Shown piece by piece: positions 20,272 through 27,800 of a DNA stretch of 40,705 nucleotides. The DNA comes from a virus. The notes below the pieces were generated by a model. It saw only the letters and a program-made list of their open reading frames with translations, did not search any database and was not told the DNA's origin. Position 1 is the stretch's first letter. Each line of letters opens with the position of its first letter. The stretch lies in the IMG/VR virus record IMGVR_UViG_3300034374_007556, positions 1 through 40,705 of that record; one strand, written 5' to 3'. The position numbers were made by a program, and so were the translations under genes.

Positions 20272-20504
20272 AACAGCGTTCAACCGCCGGCTGCCCCGAG
20301 TGCGGCAGCTCCAGGAGTTCTGTCGTCTTCACGAAAGACACGGAAGACGGTCAGCGGCTACGCCGCCGCCACTGCGCCCATTGCGAGCACAAGTGGTATA
20401 CGGTCCAGCCACAGGAAAAGTCGCTGCCGCCGTGGGCTGTGACTTTCACTGGTAAAGGCTCCAAACAGCAAATTTTCTTACACCCGCAGGTCATCAATGC
20501 TTAA
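20268..20504 (+). CDS. Zinc-ribbon protein
   Basis: 78 residues: CPECGSSRSSVVFTK (first Cys pair), then RRRHCAHCEHKWYTV (second pair). This resembles the zinc finger of NrdR and of small phage transcription factors. It lacks an ATP-cone, so it is not NrdR itself. It starts four bases before the sigma-factor stop and overlaps ThyX by eight bases, so all three are translationally linked. A role in transcription, such as a co-activator of the sigma factor, is plausible but unproven. Confidence 0.75.
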   Translation: MKQRSTAGCPECGSSRSSVVFTKDTEDGQRLRRRHCAHCEHKWYTVQPQEKSLPPWAVTFTGKGSKQQIFLHPQVINA

Positions 20505-21141
20505 TCCTGTATCACTTGTCTGGGCTACGCCGGACGCAGAGAAGCTCATCGCAAAGATGGCGCGCGTTTCGAATCCAGACAATCAAGAAAACCACGAGAC
20601 GGCTCCTCGCTTGCTTCGATACCTCATCGAGCACCGTCACTGGAGTCCGTACGAGATGGCCTCGCTCTGCCTAGAGATCAAGACGGAGCGGGACATTGCC
20701 GCTCAGATCTTGCGGCACCGGAGCTTTTCGTTCCAAGAGTTCTCGACACGTTATGCCAGGACGGGGCCGGCTGAAGTTCCCAAGTGGCGGACACAGGATT
20801 TGAAGAATCGGCAGGCCAGTCACGATGACCTAGACCCCAAAATCGCTGAGCAGTTCGACTGGCAGACCTCAATACTGATGCGCAACATCTACCTGACGTA
20901 CCAGGACATGTTGAACACTGGGATTGCTAAGGAGTGTGCGCGGCGGATCCTGCCCCTCTGCACGCCGACCACCCTGTTCATGAGCGGGACATTGAGATCG
21001 TGGATCCATTACCTCGATTTGCGGTGCAGTAATGAGACTCAACTGGAGCATCGTGAGATCGCCCAGGCGGCTAAGTTGATATTCGCAGAGCAATTCCCTG
21101 TTATTGCGGAGGCTGCATGGCCATCACAGACATCCAGCTGA
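20497..21141 (+). CDS. thyX: Flavin-dependent thymidylate synthase ThyX
   Basis: It makes dTMP from dUMP with methylene-tetrahydrofolate and FAD. The ThyX signature RHRSFSFQEFSTRY is at residues 73-86, with the preceding HWSPYEMASL segment and a C-terminal helical half. The length of 214 residues is usual. It relieves nucleotide limits during phage DNA replication. The gene overlaps the zinc-ribbon gene upstream and the M15 peptidase gene downstream. Confidence 0.95.
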   Translation: MLNPVSLVWATPDAEKLIAKMARVSNPDNQENHETAPRLLRYLIEHRHWSPYEMASLCLEIKTERDIAAQILRHRSFSFQEFSTRYARTGPAEVPKWRTQDLKNRQASHDDLDPKIAEQFDWQTSILMRNIYLTYQDMLNTGIAKECARRILPLCTPTTLFMSGTLRSWIHYLDLRCSNETQLEHREIAQAAKLIFAEQFPVIAEAAWPSQTSS

Positions 21142-21725
21142 CGCCCCAGGAGTGGAAGAACTTTTGGGTTTACTTCAAGGAAGAGCCTCAGCAGGTCGAA
21201 GCAATCGAAATGCTGCGGCAGTTCGTCAATGAGGCTGACCCCACCCTCCTGACGCAAAGCGCCAGCTGGGTGCTCAAGTTCCGCGAGTCGCCCAAAGAGC
21301 CGGATGTAAGAAAACTTACGCCTGGTGCGCCGTACAGCCAGGAGGTTACGCCGAATTTCACTTACGGCGAGCTGACTCTTAACGATCCAGCCCGGAGGTT
21401 CTTGAACCAGGGGCAGTGCGACATTGCGATTGAGCTGTGTCAGTTCCTGGAAAAAGCCAGGGCGAAGTTTGGGCCGATCAAGATCACCAGTGGGCACCGC
21501 CCCAGCGGGGTCAATGCGGCGGTGGGCGGGGCGAGCAACAGTGAGCACCTGTTCAATGTCGGCTGCGGTGCTGTGGACTGTTACCCATTGAAGGGTGATG
21601 GTATGGCCTTCGAGAAGTGGGTCGATGACAACTGGCCGTATTCGGTGGGGTACGGAATGTCGTACCGGGGCTTTTGTCACATCGGGATGCGCGCTGGACG
21701 ACCCAGGGTGCGGTGGGATTACTGA
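21117..21725 (+). CDS. Zn peptidase of the M15 type (endolysin-like)
   Basis: 202 residues. The C-terminal half has the D,D-peptidase (Peptidase_M15) features: ITSGHRPSGVNAAVGG, then SEHLFNVGCGAVDCYP and GFCHIGMR, with His and Asp as zinc ligands. The N-terminal half is helical and may be a binding part. It probably cleaves host peptidoglycan at lysis. The start overlaps ThyX by 25 bases, and its stop is the last base before the small-RNA promoter. Confidence 0.85.
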   Translation: MAITDIQLTPQEWKNFWVYFKEEPQQVEAIEMLRQFVNEADPTLLTQSASWVLKFRESPKEPDVRKLTPGAPYSQEVTPNFTYGELTLNDPARRFLNQGQCDIAIELCQFLEKARAKFGPIKITSGHRPSGVNAAVGGASNSEHLFNVGCGAVDCYPLKGDGMAFEKWVDDNWPYSVGYGMSYRGFCHIGMRAGRPRVRWDY

Positions 21726-21736
21726 TGTGCTATAAT
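21726..21736 (+). promoter_or_regulatory. Consensus promoter for the candidate small RNA
   Basis: TGTGCTATAAT, with -10 TATAAT at 21731-21736. It is the only member of the promoter family with a perfect hexamer. It lies directly after the M15 stop, and no start codon with an RBS follows. Confidence 0.8.
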
Positions 21737-21742
21737 TTGGGG

Positions 21743-21835
21743 GTTCCTTTCACAAGTTTCGCAGCTGCGTGAACTGAACAGATCCCCGTCAGGATCACTG
21801 CAAGAAGGGCCGAGCCACACCGGCCCTTTTTGTTT
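21743..21835 (+). ncRNA. Candidate small RNA (about 90 nt)
   Basis: The strongest promoter of the window is followed 70 bases later by a strong terminator, with no open frame between. The transcript would have an internal hairpin around CGCAGCTGCG (near 21758-21767), a small hairpin GATCC/GGATC (21781-21796) and the terminator stem. It lies between convergent plus and minus blocks, beside the gene ending at 21838. It is not a tRNA: no acceptor stem or T-loop arrangement was found. Function is unknown. Confidence 0.6.
21805..21835 (+). terminator. Rho-independent terminator
   Basis: GGGCCG (21807-21812), 8-base loop, CGGCCC (21821-21826), then five T (21827-21831), GTTT. AAG/CTT at the stem base extends it. 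It ends the small RNA and any read-through from the plus-strand operon. Confidence 0.9.
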
Positions 21836-21837
21836 GC

Positions 21838-22179
21838 CTACCAAGGCACTCCGCTGGACTTGCTAGGTGCAAGCTTTTCTTCGATTTGGGCGTCAAGGGC
21901 GGCTTCAATCTCGGCGATTTTTTCGTCGCCGAAGTGCGCCTTAACCCAGTCAATAACGATGTCTTCGGTCAACTCGGGGTAAGGGATGCCGGTCCCTTCA
22001 GCAGGTGCTTCGAGACCGATGGAGCCATAGGCGCCAGCCTGCTCGCCATCACGGAAGTGCGTCACGGTGTAATGGACCGTGAAGACCGTTCCTAGGTGAT
22101 CAAGATTTCTCTCCATATTGGCGACTTTCCACACAGTGAAGGGGAAGTCGATTCCAGGTGCGGGGTTGGTGTCAGGCAT
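21838..22179 (-). CDS. Small cyanophage protein, paralogue of the gene at 24462
   Basis: 113 residues. It begins MPDTNPAPGIDFPFTVWKVA, then NMERNLDHLGTVFTVHYTVT, and resembles the DUF7936-like small proteins found near tail genes in cyanophages. Its C-terminus (LTEDIVIDWVKAHFGDEKIA, ending GVPW) is alignable with the C-terminus of the gene at 24462-24818 (LTPEIVTGWAEA, ending PLPW). The tail fibre gene lies between them. It is the last gene of the tail operon. Its function is unknown; a virion or fibre-assembly role is likely from position. Confidence 0.65.
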   Translation of the reverse strand: MPDTNPAPGIDFPFTVWKVANMERNLDHLGTVFTVHYTVTHFRDGEQAGAYGSIGLEAPAEGTGIPYPELTEDIVIDWVKAHFGDEKIAEIEAALDAQIEEKLAPSKSSGVPW

Positions 22180-22255
22180 GATCAGGTGCCGGTGAATTAA
22201 GACTAAGAGTGGTGCAACCTGTTGAGTAGGCCGGTTGCCCGCCTAGTGAAGGTGT

Positions 22256-22296
22256 CTAGCCAACTTCAAACTTGAGTCAAACTAGAAGTTGACTAG
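22256..22296 (-). repeat. Imperfect hairpin in the tail-fibre 3' region
   Basis: Arms CTAGCCAACTTC (22256-22267) and GAAGTTGACTAG (22285-22296), one mismatch, with a 17-base loop that contains CTTGAGTCAA. Three or more CTAG tetramers cluster here. It may be a terminator-like or processing hairpin, but no T run follows on either strand. Confidence 0.5.
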
Positions 22297-22305
22297 AAAG
22301 TAGGG

Positions 22306-24456
22306 CTACTCGCCCCAAGGAGTGAACTGCTGCAGCCCGTACTGGACTGGCACAAGTTTGGTTTCATCTCCGTCAAACGTGACATCCTCTTGTGCAATGC
22401 CAATAATCATGGACGGCGTGGCAGTGGCTTTTTGACCAATGCCAGCAACATTGGATGAGCAGATACCGTCTCCTGCTTTGATATTTCCACCGATGCCGTT
22501 ACAAAGAATATGCCCGTCACCCAGCACAAGAGCTTGGTGCAGGTTGGTTGCGCCAGTTGGACCGTTGTTCATAGATGAACCATAGGCGCCAAGAATAGTC
22601 TTTGAATTGAACGCCTGAGTTTTGCGAACTACGTATTGGATGCCTCGCTCAGTTGCCACGCCATCTTTTTGCTTGTACTCGATGGAGACTGTTTCGAGCA
22701 GAGTTCCGTATGAATAACCAGACTCGTTATCTTCATCAGGCAATATGCAAGGGTGATGAGCTGTAAACGCGCCATAAGTAACAGTACCGCCAGTAAAGGT
22801 AATAAATCCTTGGTTTGTTCCGTCGCCGTCTGCAATCTCTACAGCGTAATTTGTGCCGGTTGCATCATCTTTCCCGCACCAGATGCTCAAGCCAAAGCGA
22901 TCATTATTATCGCCATCATGCTTAGTGGTAAATGCCCAGTCGTTTGATTGATTGCTATTATGGGTAATGATTCCAGCACTGCTAATCCTCATCCGCTCCG
23001 TCGGGTTGCTCGCTCCGTCGGCGGTCGTCGAAAAGACAAGCCTGCCCGGCATGTCGTTAGCGCCGGGGGTGCCGTCTACTTCACATGTAATAAATGCACC
23101 GTTCGTGTCCATGTCGGTGCCATCAGCACCACAAAAGCGAATAACGCCTAAGTAGTCTCCGCTTTGGACTGCAGTTACGCCTCCATTTGAGTTTGCACGA
23201 GATTTTCCAAAAACAAGCTGAGGGAAAGCAAAGCTGTCTTGGTTCCGTACTATAGAAAGCGTTGATCCATTGTCTGTTATACCTTCAAGTTGAATTCTCG
23301 GGGTAAAGCCTCCTACAGTACGTGAAAGAGAAGTGCCCGCCAACAGATTACCTGCTGAGTCAATACGGAGTCGTTCGCTTGCCCCTGTTGAGAAACCAAG
23401 AGTGTTGCCTGCAGGAGCGAATAAACCATTGGCAACAGCGTCACCTGTCCCAACTGCGTTAATAGCGAAGTATTGCGCGAAAGATGAAGCCGAAACACTA
23501 GAAGAGCCAACAACATCTAATGCCTGGCTAGGGCTTGCGTTGTTGATACCCACTTTGCCGTTGCTGGCAATGCGCATCCGCTCATTTGTCCCGTCGTACC
23601 AAACATGCGCACCAGCACCGCGATAATTTAATTGACCTGAACTTGTTCCAAACCCAACTATACTCCCGCTAAGATCGTCAAAAAAGCGAATCTTGCTAAC
23701 ATCAAAACCGTTTGTGTCAATAGAATTGTCAAAAGCTAAAGACGCAGTTGGGTTAGAGGTTCCAACACCCAGTCTGCCGCTTGACGTAATGCGGACACGC
23801 TCGGAGGCGCCAACCTTAAATGCAGTAAAGTTTGCTGCATCGGTGTCGTTATTTACGATTCCAAAGCCGCCAGCTAGGTATTTAACAAAATCAATCGACG
23901 TAGTACCGGTGTCAGCAATGTTGCGAACAATCTGGCGCCAGACAATGCCGCCGCCTGCGGTAGTATTTGTAAAATCAAAATATGAATAAGCGCTTTGATT
24001 CTGAGTTACAGAAAAACGAACAGCAGAAACAGCCCCAACACCAACATTCCCGCTTGCATCAATGAATAAGCGTCCAGCTGAGTTAGTGGCGAGAGCCACG
24101 CTATTTGCGCCAGGTAGATAAACCCCGTTGGTGGGCACCGTGCTGCTGGTGGGGATGAAGCTACCAGCGGTGCTGGTGCCGGAGGCAGTGATGTTTCCGC
24201 TGCCATCAATCAGCAGGGCTTGCGATCCGCCAGTGGTAACTGCAAGTTGATCTGATTCCGGCTTGTATAGCCCGGTGTTCCCGTCGCCATCAAAAGCAAT
24301 GCCTGCAGCATCAACTGCGCCGGCTGCAGCATTCTTCAGTAGATCCGCAATGCTGATCTTCTTGGTAACGTCTGCTCCTACGTCAACAATCGGCAGCACA
24401 TCAGTGCTGACAGGATTAGTAAGCTGGGTCAGCTCAGTGATCTTTGTATTCGCCAC
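22306..24456 (-). CDS. Tail fibre protein with repeated beta motifs
   Basis: 716 residues with a GTG start. The N-terminus (MANTKITELTQLTNPVSTDV, LPIVDVGADVTKKISIADLL) is an attachment region. The centre has at least five related repeats, such as ERMRIASNGKVGI, ERVRITSSGRLGVG, ERLRIDSAGNLLAG and ERMRISSAGIITH, as in trimeric beta-helix fibres. The C-terminus (DGICSSNVAGIGQKA, then DVTFDGDETKLVPV) resembles fibre-tip modules of other phages. It probably binds the host surface. Base use seems A/T-richer than in neighbouring genes, suggesting recent exchange. Confidence 0.75.
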   Translation of the reverse strand: MANTKITELTQLTNPVSTDVLPIVDVGADVTKKISIADLLKNAAAGAVDAAGIAFDGDGNTGLYKPESDQLAVTTGGSQALLIDGSGNITASGTSTAGSFIPTSSTVPTNGVYLPGANSVALATNSAGRLFIDASGNVGVGAVSAVRFSVTQNQSAYSYFDFTNTTAGGGIVWRQIVRNIADTGTTSIDFVKYLAGGFGIVNNDTDAANFTAFKVGASERVRITSSGRLGVGTSNPTASLAFDNSIDTNGFDVSKIRFFDDLSGSIVGFGTSSGQLNYRGAGAHVWYDGTNERMRIASNGKVGINNASPSQALDVVGSSSVSASSFAQYFAINAVGTGDAVANGLFAPAGNTLGFSTGASERLRIDSAGNLLAGTSLSRTVGGFTPRIQLEGITDNGSTLSIVRNQDSFAFPQLVFGKSRANSNGGVTAVQSGDYLGVIRFCGADGTDMDTNGAFITCEVDGTPGANDMPGRLVFSTTADGASNPTERMRISSAGIITHNSNQSNDWAFTTKHDGDNNDRFGLSIWCGKDDATGTNYAVEIADGDGTNQGFITFTGGTVTYGAFTAHHPCILPDEDNESGYSYGTLLETVSIEYKQKDGVATERGIQYVVRKTQAFNSKTILGAYGSSMNNGPTGATNLHQALVLGDGHILCNGIGGNIKAGDGICSSNVAGIGQKATATPSMIIGIAQEDVTFDGDETKLVPVQYGLQQFTPWGE

Positions 24457-24461
24457 AGCGA

Positions 24462-24818
24462 TTAGGGGGCAGGCGTTAAGCCAATGCTAGCGATGCCGGG
24501 TACAAGCCAAGGAAGTGGCTTTTGCTCTTGCACGGGCTGCGCTAGTTCGGCTTCGATCTCGGTTTCCAGAACCGCGATGTCATCCGCTGCAGCAGCCTCT
24601 GCCCAACCTGTGACGATCTCGGGTGTGAGCGTGTCGTAGGGCATGAAGGCATCGGGCTCGGGGGCGGCAAAGGCTGCAGTGGCTGTCCGATAGGCGTAAC
24701 GCTGACCGTCGAAACCACAGAGTCGATACTGCACTTCCGTGAGCACATCAGGCATGGCGTCGAACTGCGTGACAACAGCAGGAGCGTTCAGCAGTTCAAG
24801 CGAGAAGGAGACAATCAT
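24462..24818 (-). CDS. Small protein paralogous to the gene at 21838
   Basis: 118 residues: MIVSFSLELLNAPAVVTQFD, then LTEVQYRLCGFDGQRYAYRT. The C-terminus (LTPEIVTGWAEAAAADDIAV, LETEIEAELAQP, PLPW) matches that of the gene at 21838-22179. It sits between the 1578-aa protein gene (4-base gap) and the fibre gene (5-base gap). It may help fibre assembly or attachment, as inferred from position. Confidence 0.65.
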   Translation of the reverse strand: MIVSFSLELLNAPAVVTQFDAMPDVLTEVQYRLCGFDGQRYAYRTATAAFAAPEPDAFMPYDTLTPEIVTGWAEAAAADDIAVLETEIEAELAQPVQEQKPLPWLVPGIASIGLTPAP

Positions 24819-24820
24819 GA

Positions 24821-27800
24821 TCAGAGCACCATGTTAAGGCGGATGATGTTGGCATTAGTGGTATCAATGCCTTGTTTGTAGCCGCGTAATTTAATGTTAA
24901 GCGCGGAGAACAGGCCAGTAGAGCTTGCTGGGTCGGCATTCTGTCCAATGTCACCAGCGCTGAGGCCACTGATGTATGTATCAAGGGCTGGGACGCCTTC
25001 ACCAGCCACATAGCGGTCTCCACCTGCTACAGAAAACCAGGTAAAATCGGTGTCACCAAAAACGCTAATGCGATCAAGATCCGCAATCAGAGTATTACCA
25101 AAGCGACTCCCCATGGAGTAGTAGTTCGCGCTTGTCGTGTTAGAAGTATAACTGCTGGCATAGTTGCCAAATTTGCCATCAAATCCCGCGCTGTCGGCGG
25201 TTCTGTTTGGCTCTCCAGTTAAATCGCTATCGAGGGCAAACTGAACCCAGTTTCTAAAAAGGCCTGCGGTAATTTTTGAGGCAGCGTTAAAGAAGGAATT
25301 AAACGCTGGCCCGGCTGTTTTCCATGCCGTATCACTTGCCGATGCGGTAGAGGTTGCAATCGCATACGAAACCGTGCCACCACTATAGTTTGAAGAAATC
25401 AACGAGAAATTAGTCCATGGATTGTTGTTTTCTGTGAAACCGCTTGCATTAAAATTGGCAAGAGTGCCCAGCCCCACTTGCATCGAGCCATTGATGTTAG
25501 TGGCTGAAGCAGGGGCGATGCACGTAGTTGCGTGGCCAGTCATCAAGTAATTTTGGGCCGTAAAATCAGGTGAAAAACGGCCGCGTGTCCTTATCTCTGA
25601 GTAATCGCGCACACCAAGACCTTCACTACTAAGGTCAACCGTACCCGTGTTAAGCTTGCTCGACATTCGCACATTACCGAAGAAACGTAGGCCATTAAGT
25701 TCAACATTATCTGCGCCTACTTCAATCATGCTATAAAGCTGAACTTCACCCCCTGGGAGGCTAAGGTCAGCTGGGCAAATAGCGCCAAAGGCACAGTTGT
25801 GCATCTTGCCACTTTTTTCAAAAACAACAGCAGCGCTGTGGCGATGCCCATACAAACGGAAGTGGCCATCGTCATCGGCTGAGATGGTTCGGATAGCGCA
25901 CGCACGCTGGAAATAGTCGAAAGCATCGTCTGGGTTATTTACAGCACTCTGCCTAAAGGCAGACGGAATCGACGCCAACGGAATGCGGTTTTCGGTGAAA
26001 AAGCTATCGGATACACGGGCTTGCGCATTGGCAAGTGTTGAGGCAAAGCCTCCAGTAATAGTCTCGGTAGCGCCCCACCAAGCAACACCAATCACAGACC
26101 CCGATTCCCTGAATCGCAAATAAAACGGGTCGGACCTCGGCACCACCAGCCTGAGAGCCGGTGTATCGCCGAACTCACAACGCATCCAAGTCAAAAAGAT
26201 AGGCTGCTTTGTTGGATCAATGTAGTTACTGAATGTTTCGGCAGACCCACCCAAGAAAGGAATGGTGCCGCCTTCGCGCTCGTCATTCAACGCAGTGTTA
26301 GCGGTCATATCCCACGCTCGCACGGCTGCGTTGGTCTTGAACTCAACGCCACCTTTTAGCTCGTAAATTCCAGGTGCGATGCGGTACTCAACGGTCGCGG
26401 TGGGTCCGTAAATGGTGTTCGCGTAAGCAACAGCCGTCTGCAAATTGCGCACACGCAGTGAAGGTACGTTAGGTGGCGTACCAGCCAGCATCTGCTCGTA
26501 GCTTGGGTTATTGCTTGATGCAGGATCGACGTAGATGTACTGCACGCCAACAGGTGCAGACACCAGACGGTTTTTGTTCTTCCAGTAGTTCAGGCCCTCA
26601 GTGGTGACTGCGTAAGGGTTGGCGTTGATCTGATTATCAGAGGATGCCGCTGCCAGGCTGTTTAGTCGATCAATCGAGGCCAGGTAGGTGGGGCCGAGAG
26701 TATCGGTTGCAGCACGATTCACATCAGGCAAGCCTGTGATGGTGCCAGAGATGTTGATGTTCTTGACGCTCAGCTCGTCCACGCTCAGCGCAGCGAACTG
26801 CGTCTGCTGGTAGTCGTCAACAGAGCTGGTGCCCAGGGACTCCACCGTCAGCGTGGCGCCGGTCTCAACATCCTCCAGGCCACGTGGCGACACGTTGAAG
26901 CCGTCTTCGTTGGAGCCCTGTGGCACAACGCGACCGCCAGCTGCGCTCGTGAAGTAGTAAGTGAATTTATTCTGCGCGCCGAGATCCTTCTGGGCTGCAG
27001 GAACGGCTTTGCTGTAGTTCAGATAGCCGGCCCATTCCCAGGCATGGCCATAGAGGCGCAACACACTGGGGCGACGGAATTCAACGGCCCAGTAGCCACG
27101 GCCAGTAGCGGCACCGCCGGTTGGAGCGTCAGGGAAATCAACGCTGCTGGCCGGATCTAGCAGACGGCTGTCAGTCGCCTTGGGCACCAATGCCGTATGC
27201 GCCTGATCTGAAGTAAAGCCCAAAGCCACGAGCAGCGCATGAACGCCCTTGTAGTCGGTGCTGCTGCGATAGCGCTCTTGGGTCGAGCCGGCGCTAGTCC
27301 AGATGGTGCTGAAGTTGATGCCCAGCGTCTGGCTGTATGGATCGGTGTCGGTGTCGGTGTCGAACGACAGGATGCGAGATTCTTGCGTGATCGGGTCTTC
27401 GGCGTTGTAGTCCGAAGGCATGTGCACGAAGGTTTCACCAAACACTGCTGCATCAGGTGCTGCCGTGGTTGTGGTCACATCGGACAGCGCTTGGTAATGC
27501 TTGTTTGCGTGACGAACGATCGTGCCAGCGGGGTAGAACGTGTCGTTGGCGTAGGTAACGGTCGGCGCCGAACGCCGCAGGGTGATCTCAGATGAAGTGG
27601 CGATGCCACCGCCGGATGTGGGCACAGAGCCAACATTGCTGACGGCGAATACTTCGCTGCCACCAGCCACCAGTTCGCGGCTGATGGCGCCATTGGTGCG
27701 AGCAGGGTCGGTCTGCAGGATGAAGTTGCGCTGCGGCAGCCGGACGGTTGCCGTGTTGTTCATCAGGATCGACACGCGCCGCTCTTCTGGCGTGCGGGTG

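Noticed and set aside
21743-21835. tRNA gene in the small-RNA interval
   Set aside because: No pairing acceptor stem, anticodon arm or T-loop could be arranged; the 3' end is a terminator hairpin.
27340-27370. GGTGTC repeats as a microsatellite
   Set aside because: They encode the DTDTDTDPY stretch of the tail protein; only about three units, of no evident significance.
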